Notes: generated from the letters alone by a model not told the origin. Positions 41,919 to 51,864 are shown, counted from the first letter of the stretch. The stretch is 64,000 nucleotides of DNA from Propionigenium maris DSM 9537 (GCF_027925155.1 NZ_BSDY01000006.1:1-64000), one strand, 5' to 3'. Translations and numbers: made by a program.

Positions 41919-43439
41919 TTAAAGCATCATTCCGATTCCAGGTCCGATTGGAAGACCGATTAGCATCCATACGATTAGTAGTAGAGACCAGATAACCATA
42001 AATGCCATTGAGAAAGGAAGCATTGTAGAAACTAGAGTTCCCAGTGAAGCTTTCTTATCATACTTCTGCATGAATACGATGATCATTGCGAAGTAAGACA
42101 TTAGTGGTGAAATGATGTTAGTTGCTGAATCTCCGATTCTGTATGCAAGCTGAGTAAACTCAGGAGTGTATCCAACTCTCATAAGCATTGGAACGAATAC
42201 TGGAGCCAGGATAGCCCACTTAGCTGAAGCAGATCCCATAAATAGGTTAAGGAATCCAACAACAAGGATGAATCCAAGAATTAGAGGAATACCAGTGATT
42301 CCTGTAGCTTCTAGGAAGTTTGCACCTTTAACAGCTAGGATAGTTCCAAGGTTAGTGTAGTTGAAGTATGCGATAAATTGAGCAGCGAAGAATACAAGTA
42401 CGATGTATCCAGCCATTGCTTCAAATGATTTGTTAAGCATCTTCATAACGTCAGCGTCATTCTTGATAGTTCCGATACTCTTACCGTAAGCAAGACCAGG
42501 AATAGCAAAGAATAATACGATGATTGGTACAAGACCCTTTCCAAGGAAGTTCTTTCCAAGAACGTTCCAAAGTGGAATAAGAGCAGCAATAAGAACGATA
42601 GTAGCAATACCAGCAGCTCTAAGTGCTTTCTTCTCCTCTGGAGTAACAGCTTCGAACTTCATCTCAGCATCTCCAGTGTATGAACCAAGTCTAGGCTCTA
42701 CGATCTTTTCAGTAACGAATGTACCAACAACTGAGATAACGAAAGTAGAAACAAACATGAAGAAGTAGTTCGCTGTAGGAAGAACTTCATATGCTGGATC
42801 TAGGATCTTAGCAGCCTCAGTAGAGATACCACCTAGTAGTGGATCGATAGTACCGATTAGAAGGTTTGCTGAGAATCCACCAGATACTCCTGCAAAGGCA
42901 GCAGCAAGACCAGCAAGTGGGTGCCTACCAAATGATAAAAAGATAAGTGCAGCAAGTGGTGGAAGTACAACGTAACCAGCATCTGATGCTACGTTTGACA
43001 TAATTCCAAGGAATACTACCATTACAGTGATAAGCTTCTTTGGAGTTCCAAGTGCTACCTTCTTAAGTAACATAGCCATAAGTCCAGATCTCTCACAGAC
43101 ACCGATACCTATAATGGCAACCAGTACCGTCCCAAGTGGAGCAAATCCAGTAAAGTTTTTAACCATACTTGTGAAGATGTAGTTGATCCCTTCAGCAGAC
43201 ATAAGTGACTTAGTCTGGATGAGCATCTCTCTAGTTTCAAGAGTTTTTCTATCGATACCCATGAACTCTACAGACCAACCCATAGCAGCTCCAAGACCTG
43301 AAATAACGATCATAGCCAGTGCTAGGATCCCGAATAGTGTTGCAGGATGTGGTAGTGCGTTACCACCTTTTTCTACGATGTTAAGAAACTTGTCTGTTAA
43401 ACTAGCCTTCTTTTCCACCGCCATTGTGTTCTTTGACAT
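41919..43439 (-). CDS. AbgT-family transporter
   Basis: 506 residues from ATG 43437-43439 behind GAGGGGGTTAATT. It has 11-13 hydrophobic segments and the AbgT landmarks: NALPHPATLFGILALAMIVI near the start, SNVASDAGYVVLPPLAALIF, GVSGGFSANLLIGTIDPLLG and IGDSATNIISPLMSYFAMII near the end. The family moves p-aminobenzoyl-glutamate, or exports sulfonamide-type antimetabolites, across the inner membrane. Well-adapted codons suggest high expression. It is monocistronic with its own terminator. Confidence 0.92.
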   Translation of the reverse strand: MSKNTMAVEKKASLTDKFLNIVEKGGNALPHPATLFGILALAMIVISGLGAAMGWSVEFMGIDRKTLETREMLIQTKSLMSAEGINYIFTSMVKNFTGFAPLGTVLVAIIGIGVCERSGLMAMLLKKVALGTPKKLITVMVVFLGIMSNVASDAGYVVLPPLAALIFLSFGRHPLAGLAAAFAGVSGGFSANLLIGTIDPLLGGISTEAAKILDPAYEVLPTANYFFMFVSTFVISVVGTFVTEKIVEPRLGSYTGDAEMKFEAVTPEEKKALRAAGIATIVLIAALIPLWNVLGKNFLGKGLVPIIVLFFAIPGLAYGKSIGTIKNDADVMKMLNKSFEAMAGYIVLVFFAAQFIAYFNYTNLGTILAVKGANFLEATGITGIPLILGFILVVGFLNLFMGSASAKWAILAPVFVPMLMRVGYTPEFTQLAYRIGDSATNIISPLMSYFAMIIVFMQKYDKKASLGTLVSTMLPFSMAFMVIWSLLLIVWMLIGLPIGPGIGMML

Positions 43440-43803
43440 AATTAACCCCCTCATAGATTAAAAAAAATGTATGAATGCTTAATATTAGATTAAAAGCATT
43501 CACTATCGTACACCTTCAATAATAGTTGATATTTTAGAAAAAAGCAAGCTAATATATTACAAAAAATACGTCTGTAGTACACAAATGGTACTGGAGGTTG
43601 CTAAAATCCTAAATAGATTATACTGTTTCAATGGTTCACTATACAGTTATTCATTTTATATATGACAAGTATTTATTAACATAGGATTAAAAAATAGTAA
43701 AAATAACTGGCGTTAACTATAAAAAATAACTTGAAACAAATTTCTAAATATAAGGTATAATTTATGAAGATAAAAAAGTGTAGGTAAAAGCAGGAGGAGG
43801 AAT
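43440..43803. other. AT-rich divergent promoter region of abgT-like and dnaE
   Basis: About 360 bases with no gene. Near dnaE, TTGAAA is followed after 19 bases by TATAAT (about 43733-43763), a plausible dnaE promoter with a long spacer. The abgT side is AT-rich with several TATAAT-like hexamers that I cannot rank. Confidence 0.4.
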
Positions 43804-46800
43804 ATGAAAAGTAAATTTGTACACCTTCATCTTCATACAGAATACAGCCTCCTTGACGGAGTTGGTAAGATAGATGAGTACTTAGACAGAGCCAAGGAGC
43901 TGGGGATGGAGGCAATGGCCATAACAGATCATGGAAATATGTTTGGAGCTGTTGAATTTTATGAGAAGGCCATTGCCAAGGGAATAAAGCCCATAATAGG
44001 TATGGAAGCGTACCTGGCGGAATTTGACAGAAGCGAGAAGGAGGGAAGGATATTTCACCTGATACTTCTGGCCAAGGATGAAACCGGCTATAAAAACCTC
44101 ATGGAGCTCTCTTCCAGAGCTTATATAGATGGTTTTTATAGAAAACCAAGAATAGATAAGACCCTTCTCAGGGATCACAGTGAAGGCCTTATAGCTCTAT
44201 CAGCCTGTATGCAGGGGGAGATAGCCAGAAGGATCCTGGATGATGAGGAGGATGAGAAGATAGAGGGAGCCCTTTCAGAGTATATAGATATATTTGGAAG
44301 AGAGGACTTCTATATAGAGCTTCAGGCAAATGGTATCCCAGACCAGAGGATAGTTAACGAAAAGCTCTATGAGCTGGCACAAAAAAATGATCTCAAGGTG
44401 GTGGGAACAAATGATACCCACTATGTCTACCACGGGGACCATGTGCTCCAGGATATCCTTATGTGCATCCAGACGGGAGCAAAAGTAAGGGATGAGAAGA
44501 GGATGAGGATAGCCACAGATCAGCTATTCCTGAAAAATGGTGAGCAGATCCTTACAGAGCTGAACAAGTATAAGGGAGCTTTGGAGAACACTCTGGAGAT
44601 AGCAGGGAAGTGTAACCTGGAGCTTGAGTTTGGAAAGTTAAAGTTTCCCCACTATGAGGTGCCAGAAGGGGTAGAGAGCATAACGGAATACCTGAGAAAG
44701 CTTGTGTATGAGGGGCTTAGCAGGCGTTACCCTGAGGGACCCACGGAAGAAGCCTTTGAAAGGGTGGAGTATGAGCTGAATATCATTGAGAGGATGGGAT
44801 ATGAGGCCTACTTCGTAGTTGTATGGGACTTTATAGACTATGCCAAGGGGCAGAATATCCCCATAGGACCTGGAAGAGGTTCTGCTGCAGGAAGTATGGT
44901 GGCCTATACCCTGGGAATAACAGATGTAGATCCCATGAAGTATAACCTTATCTTCGAGAGATTTCTGAATCCCGAAAGGATCTCAATGCCAGATATAGAT
45001 ATAGATATATGTCAGGAGAGAAGGCAGGAGGTAATAGAATATGTAGGGGAGAAGTATGGACACGACAGGGTGGCTCAGATTATAACCTTCGGAACCATGA
45101 AGGCAAGGGCAGCAGTAAGGGACGTGGGAAGGGTACTGGATATTCCCCTGTCCAAGGTGGATAAGATAGCCAAGCTCATACCTCAGTTCTATACTATAGA
45201 TAAATCCCTTAGGGAGGTACCTGAACTTCAGGAGTACTATGACAGGGATGAGGAAGCCCAAAACCTTATTGAGTTTTCCAAGAGGCTTGAAAATACCGTA
45301 AGACACGCTTCTATCCACGCTGCAGGGGTTGTTATAACAAAGGATCCCCTAACAAGGGATGTTCCTCTCTATACAGATAATAAGACCAAGATGGTCTCCA
45401 CTCAGTATCAGATGAAGGAGCTGGAGGATCTGGGACTACTAAAGATGGACTTCCTGGGACTGCGTAACCTCACAATCCTTCAGAGGACCATAGACTATAT
45501 AAGGAAGGAAAGCGGTAGGGAGATAGACCTCCAGAAGGTGGAGTTGGACTCCAAGGAGGTATATGAAGCCCTGAGTAATGGAGATACCATGGGGGTCTTC
45601 CAGCTGGAGTCGGCTGGTATAAGAAAGCTGCTGAGGAAGCTGAAGCCCGATAGGTTTGAGGATGTAATAGCGGTCCTGGCCCTCTACAGACCGGGACCCC
45701 TGGGATCGGGGATGGTAGATGACTTTATAGCTGTAAAAAATGGTAAGGCACTTATAAAGTATCCCCACGAGAGCCTCAAGGATATCCTCAAGGAGACCTA
45801 CGGGGTAATCCTCTACCAGGAGCAGGTAATGAAGATAGCCAATGTAATGGCAGACTACTCCCTGGGGGAAGCGGATCTTCTGAGGAGAGCCATGGGTAAG
45901 AAGAAAGTGGCTATAATGGAGGAGAACAGAAGCAAGTTTGTGGAGAGAGCTGTAAAGAAGGGATATGATGAGGAGAAGGCCACAGAGGTATTTGACCTTA
46001 TAGATAAGTTTGCAGGATATGGATTTAATAAGTCCCACTCGGCAGCCTATGCCCTGGTAGCCTACTGGACAGCCTACTTCAAGGTGCACTATCCCCAGGC
46101 TTACTATGCAGCCCTTATGACCTCTGAAAGAAATAATATAGAGAAGCTGGCCATATATATAGAGGATGCCAAGAACCATCAGGTTAAGGTGGCCCTTCCA
46201 GATGTAAATAAAGCCAGCAGTATATTTAGTATAGATGGAGAGTATATCAGGTTTGGTATGTCTGCCATAAAGAATTTGGGAGAGAATCTTATGCTCAAGA
46301 TAAAGGAGGAGCATGAGGCAAATGGGGACTATACCAACTTTGAGGACTTTGTAAACAGAACCAAGAGGGTGGGGATGAATAAGAAGGCTCTGGAGGCTCT
46401 GGTTCTCTCTGGTTCTCTGGATACCCTTCCGGGGAACAGAAGGGAGAAGTATGAAAGTATAGAGAAGGCACTTAACTGGGCTACCAAGCTTCAGAAGGAG
46501 GATGAGATCCAGCAGATGAACCTCTTTGGTCAGGCCAAGGCAACCATAGAGCAGTTCAGGATGGAGGGGAAATCCGAGTATAAGCTGGAAAACCTTTTAA
46601 AGGGTGAGAAGGAGTTTCTGGGGTTCTACTTCTCGGGACATCCCCTGGACAAGCTCAAGGAGTATATGGCTGTGCACAGGATGGCTACAACCCGTGAGAT
46701 AAAGTCCAAGGGTCACGGTCATATGGAAACCTATGGAATAGTAAGGAACCTGAAAAAGGTAGTGACCAAGAAGAGCGGCCAGGTTATGGGGATTTTTGAA

Positions 46801-47223
46801 CTAGAGGACTACTATGGGAGAATATCTGTGGTGGCCTTTCCAAGGGAGTTTGAGAGACTGGGCCACTATATCCTAGAGGGAGAGATCCTCTACCTTGAGG
46901 GAAATGTACAGATAGATTCCTTCGGAGGGCAGGAGGAGAAGAAACTCATAGTGAGAACCATCAAACCCATAGATGAAATTGGAGAAATGGGAATTTTTAA
47001 GGTATATATATTAGTAGAGGAGGAGAGAAAACACCTTCTTGGAGAACTGAAAAGAATAGTAATGAGACATCCAGGTTCCCAGCATGTTATACTGGCTCTG
47101 GAGGAGGACGGTAATAAAAAAAGGGTGGACCTTGGAGACAAGTATAATGTAAGCTCCTCTAAGCTCTTTGTAGAAGAAGTAGTAAGCCTTTTAGGAAGGG
47201 ATAACATAGTAATTAAAAAATAG
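43804..47223 (+). CDS. dnaE: DNA polymerase III alpha subunit
   Basis: 1139 residues, normal for DnaE. It is the replicative polymerase catalytic subunit. The N-terminal PHP domain is clear (FVHLHLHTEYSLLDGVGKID, AITDHGNMFGAVEFYEKA). The polymerase catalytic aspartates lie in RISMPDIDIDICQERR, with GPGRGSAAGSMVAYTLGITD before it and GLLKMDFLGLRNLTIL after. HhH and OB-fold regions follow toward the end. The start ATG follows GGAGGAGGAAT. It appears monocistronic, ending before the acc promoter. Confidence 0.97.
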   Translation: MKSKFVHLHLHTEYSLLDGVGKIDEYLDRAKELGMEAMAITDHGNMFGAVEFYEKAIAKGIKPIIGMEAYLAEFDRSEKEGRIFHLILLAKDETGYKNLMELSSRAYIDGFYRKPRIDKTLLRDHSEGLIALSACMQGEIARRILDDEEDEKIEGALSEYIDIFGREDFYIELQANGIPDQRIVNEKLYELAQKNDLKVVGTNDTHYVYHGDHVLQDILMCIQTGAKVRDEKRMRIATDQLFLKNGEQILTELNKYKGALENTLEIAGKCNLELEFGKLKFPHYEVPEGVESITEYLRKLVYEGLSRRYPEGPTEEAFERVEYELNIIERMGYEAYFVVVWDFIDYAKGQNIPIGPGRGSAAGSMVAYTLGITDVDPMKYNLIFERFLNPERISMPDIDIDICQERRQEVIEYVGEKYGHDRVAQIITFGTMKARAAVRDVGRVLDIPLSKVDKIAKLIPQFYTIDKSLREVPELQEYYDRDEEAQNLIEFSKRLENTVRHASIHAAGVVITKDPLTRDVPLYTDNKTKMVSTQYQMKELEDLGLLKMDFLGLRNLTILQRTIDYIRKESGREIDLQKVELDSKEVYEALSNGDTMGVFQLESAGIRKLLRKLKPDRFEDVIAVLALYRPGPLGSGMVDDFIAVKNGKALIKYPHESLKDILKETYGVILYQEQVMKIANVMADYSLGEADLLRRAMGKKKVAIMEENRSKFVERAVKKGYDEEKATEVFDLIDKFAGYGFNKSHSAAYALVAYWTAYFKVHYPQAYYAALMTSERNNIEKLAIYIEDAKNHQVKVALPDVNKASSIFSIDGEYIRFGMSAIKNLGENLMLKIKEEHEANGDYTNFEDFVNRTKRVGMNKKALEALVLSGSLDTLPGNRREKYESIEKALNWATKLQKEDEIQQMNLFGQAKATIEQFRMEGKSEYKLENLLKGEKEFLGFYFSGHPLDKLKEYMAVHRMATTREIKSKGHGHMETYGIVRNLKKVVTKKSGQVMGIFELEDYYGRISVVAFPREFERLGHYILEGEILYLEGNVQIDSFGGQEEKKLIVRTIKPIDEIGEMGIFKVYILVEEERKHLLGELKRIVMRHPGSQHVILALEEDGNKKRVDLGDKYNVSSSKLFVEEVVSLLGRDNIVIKK

Positions 47224-47264
47224 AAAAAAATTCACTAACATAAAATTACGAGTGTAATTCAAAC

Positions 47265-47293
47265 TTGAAAGGGATATATATTTGTGCTAAAAT
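47265..47293 (+). promoter_or_regulatory. Promoter of accBC
   Basis: TTGAAA (47265-47270), 17-base spacer, TAAAAT (47288-47293), about 41 bases before the accB ATG. Confidence 0.7.
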
Positions 47294-47333
47294 TGAGACC
47301 TAATATAAAATAAAAAGAATGGGAGGCTCCTAA

Positions 47334-47747
47334 ATGAATAAAGACTTAAACAGTGTTGAAGAGCTAATGAAGATATTAACTGATACAAATTTAACAAACA
47401 TCTCCTTTGAGGAGGAGGGGTTCAAGGTTGAGATCAAGAGATCCAACGTAGTTGCAGCACCGGTAGAGGAGGTTGCAGTAGAGGAAGTTGCAGAGGCTGT
47501 AGCTCCAGCATATAAGGAAGTAAAGTCGGAGAATGTAGGAAAGTTTTACTATGTAGATAAAGCTGGAAACCCTATGGTAAAGGTTGGAGACAGAGTAAAG
47601 AAGAACCAGGAGATTGGTTATATAGCTACAATAGGAGTAAAGAGTTCTGTAAAATCTACCTTTGACGGAGTTGTGAAGGAGATACTTTTAGACAATGGTA
47701 GCATTGCTGATTTTGGAAAGACTTTAATAAAGATTGAGGCTGAATAA
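47334..47747 (+). CDS. accB: AccB-like biotin carboxyl carrier protein without biotinyl lysine motif
   Basis: 137 residues. The architecture is that of BCCP: an N-terminal helix ([20 protein letters not shown]), an Ala/Val/Glu linker and a C-terminal biotinyl/lipoyl fold. In BCCP the hairpin tip reads EAMKM, with the modified lysine; here the aligned segment reads [20 protein letters not shown], and the lysine position is a glycine. The flanking strands ([20 protein letters not shown]) are normal. The gene directly precedes accC. It may be an unmodified regulator of acetyl-CoA carboxylase, like plant BADC proteins, with a true BCCP elsewhere. The start follows GGGAGGCTCCTAA. Confidence 0.8.
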   Translation: MNKDLNSVEELMKILTDTNLTNISFEEEGFKVEIKRSNVVAAPVEEVAVEEVAEAVAPAYKEVKSENVGKFYYVDKAGNPMVKVGDRVKKNQEIGYIATIGVKSSVKSTFDGVVKEILLDNGSIADFGKTLIKIEAE

Positions 47748-47763
47748 TCCTAGGAGGAAGAAG

Positions 47764-49110
47764 ATGTTTGAAAAGATACTAATCGCCAATAGAGGTGAGA
47801 TAGCTGTAAGAATAATAAGAGCGGCAAAGGAACTTGGAATAAAGACAGTAGCTATATTTTCAGAGGCAGACAGAGAGAGCCTGCATGTAAGTTTAGCAGA
47901 TGAGGCTGTATGTATAGGGCCTGCAATGAGTACAGAGTCATACCTGAAGATACCTAATGTAATTGCAGCAGCAGAGGTAACTGGAGCTACTGCAATCCAC
48001 CCTGGATACGGATTCCTGGCTGAGAATGCTCAGTTTGCAAGAATTTGTGAGATGCACAACATCACATTCATAGGTCCAAGCCCAGAGTGTATTATAAACA
48101 TGGGAGACAAGGCTACAGCTAGAAAAACAGCTATAGAGAATGAAGTACCTATTACAGAGGGAACAGATATCATAAAGACTATCGAAGAAGCAAAGATGCA
48201 CGTAAATGAGAGAATTACATATCCTGTAATGATAAAAGCCACTGCCGGTGGTGGAGGAAAGGGTATGAGAATTGCAAGAAATGATGAGGAGCTTGAGGCA
48301 AACATCATAGCAGCTCAGAACGAAGCAGAAGCAGCTTTTGGTAACCCAGATGTATATATTGAGAAGTTTGTAGAGGATCCTAGACACATCGAGATCCAGA
48401 TAATCGGAGATAAGCACGGAAACGTAGTACACCTTGGAGAGAGAGACTGTTCTATCCAGAGAAGACACCAGAAGCTTATCGAGGAAGCACCATCTGTAGT
48501 ACTTACTGATGATGTAAGAGAGGCTATGGGAGAGGCAGCAGTTAAGCTGGCTAAGGCTATAAACTACGACTCAGCTGGAACTCTTGAGTTCCTTGTGGAT
48601 AAGACAAACAACTTCTTCTTCATGGAGATGAACACAAGAGTACAGGTAGAGCACACTGTAACAGAGATGATAACAGGTGTGGACATCATCAAGGAGCAGA
48701 TCATCGCAGCAGCAGGTGGAGAGCTTACTGTAAAGCAGGAGGATGTAGTACTTACTGGTCACGCTATCGAGTGTAGAATCAACGCAGAGGACAGCGAGGC
48801 TGGATTCCTTCCATCTCCAGGAAAGCTTACTAAGTATATCGTAGCTGGAGGAAACGGAGTAAGAATAGATTCACACTCATATGAAGGATATGAGATCAGC
48901 CCATTCTACGACTCTATGATAGCTAAGCTTATCGTTCACGGACAGACAAGAGAGGAAGCTATCAACAGAATGAGAAGAGCTCTTGAAGAGTACAGAATAG
49001 AAGGTGTAGATACAACTATACCATTCCACCTGAAGGTACTAGACAATGAGGCGTACCAGTCTGGTGAGGTATACACAAGCTTCATCGAGGAGTACTTCGG
49101 AGACAAGTAA
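47764..49110 (+). CDS. accC: Acetyl-CoA carboxylase, biotin carboxylase subunit
   Basis: 448 residues from ATG 47764, with TAGGAGGAAGAAG before it; an earlier in-frame ATG at 47734 lies within accB and is not needed. It carboxylates biotin on the carrier protein using ATP and bicarbonate, the first step of fatty-acid synthesis. Signatures are [35 protein letters not shown], the glycine-rich ATP loop [33 protein letters not shown] and [16 protein letters not shown]. Codon choice suggests strong expression. The accDA genes are not in the window. Confidence 0.96.
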   Translation: MFEKILIANRGEIAVRIIRAAKELGIKTVAIFSEADRESLHVSLADEAVCIGPAMSTESYLKIPNVIAAAEVTGATAIHPGYGFLAENAQFARICEMHNITFIGPSPECIINMGDKATARKTAIENEVPITEGTDIIKTIEEAKMHVNERITYPVMIKATAGGGGKGMRIARNDEELEANIIAAQNEAEAAFGNPDVYIEKFVEDPRHIEIQIIGDKHGNVVHLGERDCSIQRRHQKLIEEAPSVVLTDDVREAMGEAAVKLAKAINYDSAGTLEFLVDKTNNFFFMEMNTRVQVEHTVTEMITGVDIIKEQIIAAAGGELTVKQEDVVLTGHAIECRINAEDSEAGFLPSPGKLTKYIVAGGNGVRIDSHSYEGYEISPFYDSMIAKLIVHGQTREEAINRMRRALEEYRIEGVDTTIPFHLKVLDNEAYQSGEVYTSFIEEYFGDK

Positions 49111-49219
49111 AGATAGACAGCTGCTCCCAGGCAGATGGGAAAATAATTTAAATAAAAGGAAATACGGCACTTTTTAAGAAAACTTTTAAGGAAATACTTT
49201 ATAACGGGGGTGTAGTTTC

Positions 49220-49591
49220 ATGACTGAATTAGGAAACATCAAAATAGCGGATGACGTAGTAAAGGTAGTAGCATCTAAGGCAGCAACAGACGTAAAAGGA
49301 ATCTATAAGCTAGCAGGTGGAGTGGCAGATGAAGTAAATAAAATCTTAGGTAAGAAAAGACTTACTCATGGAGTGAAGGTAGAAGTAGGAGAGAAGGAGT
49401 GCAGCATTGAAGCTTATGTAATAGTGGAATATGGTTTCCCTATCCCCGAAGTTGCAACAGAGGTACAGGAAGCAATCGTTAAGAGTGTAACTGAGCTTAC
49501 AGGTCTTAAGGTTGTAGAAGTGAATGTATATGTGCAGGATGTAAAGATAAGAGAAGAGGAAGAAGAAGAGTCAATGGAGATATTAGACTAA
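49220..49591 (+). CDS. Asp23/Gls24-family envelope stress protein
   Basis: 123 residues, a complete Asp23 domain: GNIKIADDVVKVVASKAATD, then VKGIYKLAGG and the VEVGEKECSIEAYVIVEYGF region. Asp23-type proteins form cytosolic filaments anchored to the membrane by AmaP. The ATG follows ACGGGGGTGTAGTTTC. The neighbouring AmaP-like and DUF2273 genes complete the usual trio. The tail is very acidic (EEEEEESMEILD). Confidence 0.92.
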   Translation: MTELGNIKIADDVVKVVASKAATDVKGIYKLAGGVADEVNKILGKKRLTHGVKVEVGEKECSIEAYVIVEYGFPIPEVATEVQEAIVKSVTELTGLKVVEVNVYVQDVKIREEEEEESMEILD

Positions 49592-49770
49592 AAAAATTAG
49601 GGGCGGTTTCCGCCTCTAATCTTTATATTGACTAATATATAGTCATTGAAGGAACTATTGGCAATTTTTTTGTGGATAGTTCCTATCAATCACACGAGTT
49701 TATTTTTTGCCATTTATAGGAAGATAAACTATAAATTACTAGAAAATCAAGTTGTGGAGGGAGTCTTAGT

Positions 49771-50301
49771 ATGGTAAGAAAACTTTTTTTTGCAGTGGCA
49801 TGGCTGGGAATACTCTTCCTGTCTCTAATGGGGATCTATCTTGCAATCTTTCCAAAGTATATACTTAACTTTAATTTAGAGGGAATAGTTTTTAGGGGAG
49901 CAACCCTTGGGGTAGCTGTTTTCTATCTGCTGATATTTATTGAGAAGTTTCTCATGAACTTTGAAAAGTCAAAGGACTATCAGGTACAGACGGAAAACGG
50001 AAAACTCACTGTATCCTCCTCCTCTATAAATAACCTTGTAAGAGAGGTTGTTCTTGGAAATCCAGACCTGAAAAACATAAAGGCAAAGAACAAGATAAAG
50101 GGGAAGAAGCTATATATCACAGTGACGGTGGATGCATATTCCGACAGTGATATAGCCAGAAATATATCGGATACTCAGGGAAGAATAAAACATGAAATAT
50201 TTGAATATCTTTCGCTAGAGGTAGAGGAAGTAGAGGTAAAGGTATCGAAACTTCTTAAGAGGAGAGGGAGTAGTATCTTAGCTGAAAGAGGTGAAGAATA
50301 A
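49771..50301 (+). CDS. amaP: AmaP-like membrane anchor protein
   Basis: 176 residues with two hydrophobic helices at about 3-27 and 42-63, followed by a cytosolic domain (VQTENGKLTVSSSSINNLVR onward) that resembles an Asp23-like fold. AmaP holds Asp23 at the membrane. The start ATG follows GTGGAGGGAGTCTT. Its stop overlaps the next ATG (TAATG), so translation is coupled. It is separated from the Asp23 gene by 180 bases that may hold a promoter or terminator. Confidence 0.85.
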   Translation: MVRKLFFAVAWLGILFLSLMGIYLAIFPKYILNFNLEGIVFRGATLGVAVFYLLIFIEKFLMNFEKSKDYQVQTENGKLTVSSSSINNLVREVVLGNPDLKNIKAKNKIKGKKLYITVTVDAYSDSDIARNISDTQGRIKHEIFEYLSLEVEEVEVKVSKLLKRRGSSILAERGEE

Positions 50302-50513
50302 TGCTTATTGAGTTTTTAGAGGAGTTCCTTGAGAATAGAAAAAAATACTTTGGAGCAATTTGGGGTTTTATTTTTGGATTAATTCTGATAAAATATGGGT
50401 TCGTGAAGATGATTATAGTTCTTGCAGTTACAGTGTTAGGGTATAACCTAGGTGACTGTGAGAAGATAGGAAGCCTAAAAAAAATTATAATTAACCGACT
50501 GAAGGAAGATTAG
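50301..50513 (+). CDS. DUF2273-family small membrane protein
   Basis: 70 residues with two hydrophobic stretches (about 18-32 and 35-50: AIWGFIFGLILIKYGFVKMI and IVLAVTVLGYNLG). Size, topology and position after amaP match the DUF2273 proteins of Asp23 operons. It is coupled to amaP by a one-base overlap and precedes nusB by 12 bases. No biochemical function is known. Confidence 0.82.
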   Translation: MLIEFLEEFLENRKKYFGAIWGFIFGLILIKYGFVKMIIVLAVTVLGYNLGDCEKIGSLKKIIINRLKED

Positions 50514-50525
50514 AGAGGTAGGAAG

Positions 50526-50924
50526 ATGAGCAGAAAGATAGCAAGAGAAGAATTATTCAAAATTTTATTTGAAGCTGAGCTTAATGACGCAAGCATCGCA
50601 GAGGTGTCGGAAAGAGTAATCTCTAGAGGTGAAGTTGAGCTGAGCAAAAACTCCAAAGATTTTATAGAGAAGTATGTGAAGGGGATTGTTGAGAAGAAGG
50701 ATGAGATAGAGGAAACTCTGAACTCTGAGATGACAAACTGGAGCCTCGACAGAATTGGAAATGTAGAGAGAGCACTTCTAAAGTTTGGAACTTATGAGCT
50801 TATGTTTGAGGATATGGGACATGAGATCGTAGTAAATGAGATAGTAGAGCTCGCTAAAAAATACGGAGACGAGAAGTCTCACGAATTTATTAACGGAGTT
50901 CTGGCAAAAATTATAAAGAAATAA
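50526..50924 (+). CDS. nusB: Transcription antitermination factor NusB
   Basis: 132 residues, all-helical. NusB with NusE binds boxA in rRNA leaders to prevent premature termination. The conserved start REELFKILFEAELND, WSLDRIGNVERALLKFGTYE and IVVNEIVELAKKYGDEKSHE with FINGVLAKI at the end are all recognisable. The ATG has AGAGGTAGGAAG upstream. It closes the Asp23 operon and is followed by a terminator. Confidence 0.93.
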   Translation: MSRKIAREELFKILFEAELNDASIAEVSERVISRGEVELSKNSKDFIEKYVKGIVEKKDEIEETLNSEMTNWSLDRIGNVERALLKFGTYELMFEDMGHEIVVNEIVELAKKYGDEKSHEFINGVLAKIIKK

Positions 50925-50932
50925 TTTTAAAG

Positions 50933-50962
50933 GAGTTATCTATAGGATAACTCTTTTTTTTT
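50933..50962 (+). terminator. Terminator after nusB
   Basis: GAGTTATC, loop, GATAACTC and T9. Confidence 0.9.
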
Positions 50963-51160
50963 ATATTTAAAAATTTAAGAAAACAATGGTTCCCTCAATA
51001 TATAAAAGTGTACAAATGCTCCATTAATGAAATTTTAAGTAAGTGAAATTTGTTTTTTGAGGATTTAGGTAATATTATTTAAGTAACATATATTAAATAA
51101 ATGAATGATCTCAATTAGTTTTTTATAACTTCTATGTTTTTAGATCTGGAGGTGGTTAAG

Positions 51161-51205
51161 ATGGTGCTGGGAAATCATAAAAATCTTCGTGGTCATTACT
51201 ACTAA
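51161..51205 (+). CDS. Possible 14-residue leader peptide before dhaL-like gene
   Basis: ATG with a strong GGAGGTGGTTAAG site opens a 14-codon ORF, MVLGNHKNLRGHYY, ending 29 bases before the dhaL-like start codon. No terminator hairpin lies between, so classical attenuation is not indicated. The rest of 50963-51234 is AT-rich and shows no other gene. Confidence 0.35.
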   Translation: MVLGNHKNLRGHYY

Positions 51206-51234
51206 TCTTATTATTGGAGATAGGGGGTAATAAT

Positions 51235-51852
51235 ATGGAAATAGGAAAAAATACTCTTAAAAATATGCTGGAGTACACGGCAAACCTTTTGACGGAAAGC
51301 AGATCTTATCTTTCCTACCTGGACAGCAAGGTAGGGGACGGGGATCACGGTGAGGCTATAGCTGAGATAGCCTACTTAATAAATGAGGAGCTAGAGAGGA
51401 TAGAGGATAAGTCCCTGAAGGATTTCTTCCATGATCTTGGGTGGAGAGTTCTTTCTATTAAAGGGGGAGTGGCAGCACCTCTGTGGGGAGTAATGTTCCA
51501 AGGACTGGCTGAACCCCTGGATGAGGATGAGAATGAGATAGATGAGAAAAAACTTGGAGAGATGTTTACCTCTTCACTGGAGTGCCTCAAGGAGGCTTCC
51601 CAGGCCAGGGTAGGGGATAAGACCCTTATGGATGTATTCATACCTGTGGTGGAGTCTTTAGATGCTGAAAGTGAATTTTATGAGATATTCCGTGGGATGA
51701 AGGAGGAAGCCTTCAAGAGGGCGGAGCGAACTAAATCTATGGAGTGTAGCCGAGGAAAGGGTAGAGATAAGTGGGGAAGAGCTATGGGTACAAGAGATCC
51801 AGGAGCGGTATCTCTTTCACTATTCTTCAGGGGCCTCTATGAAGGATTTTAA
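51235..51852 (+). CDS. DhaL-like (DAK2) phosphatase-domain protein
   Basis: 205 residues from ATG 51235, directly after GGGGGTAATA; an in-frame upstream start at 51214 lacks a site. It is the nucleotide-binding DhaL/DAK2 domain of dihydroxyacetone kinase: KVGDGDHGEAIAEIAY, IKGGVAAPLWGVMFQG, RVGDKTLMDVFIPVVE and the final GRAMGTRDPGAVSLSLFF. In the PEP-dependent enzyme DhaL works with DhaK and DhaM, but neither is next to it here. Aspartates for Mg-ADP binding (DGDHG, GDKT) are intact. The substrate may differ. Confidence 0.88.
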   Translation: MEIGKNTLKNMLEYTANLLTESRSYLSYLDSKVGDGDHGEAIAEIAYLINEELERIEDKSLKDFFHDLGWRVLSIKGGVAAPLWGVMFQGLAEPLDEDENEIDEKKLGEMFTSSLECLKEASQARVGDKTLMDVFIPVVESLDAESEFYEIFRGMKEEAFKRAERTKSMECSRGKGRDKWGRAMGTRDPGAVSLSLFFRGLYEGF

Positions 51853-51864
51853 ATAGAGTGATTA

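Noticed and set aside
45439-46314. 291-codon ORF on the minus strand opposite dnaE
   Set aside because: It lies entirely within dnaE, whose motifs are intact; composition is Tyr/Leu-rich as expected for an antisense shadow, and it has no ribosome site.
47938-48468. 176-codon ORF opposite accC
   Set aside because: Antisense shadow rich in Ser, Cys and Tyr; the accC frame is fully conserved.
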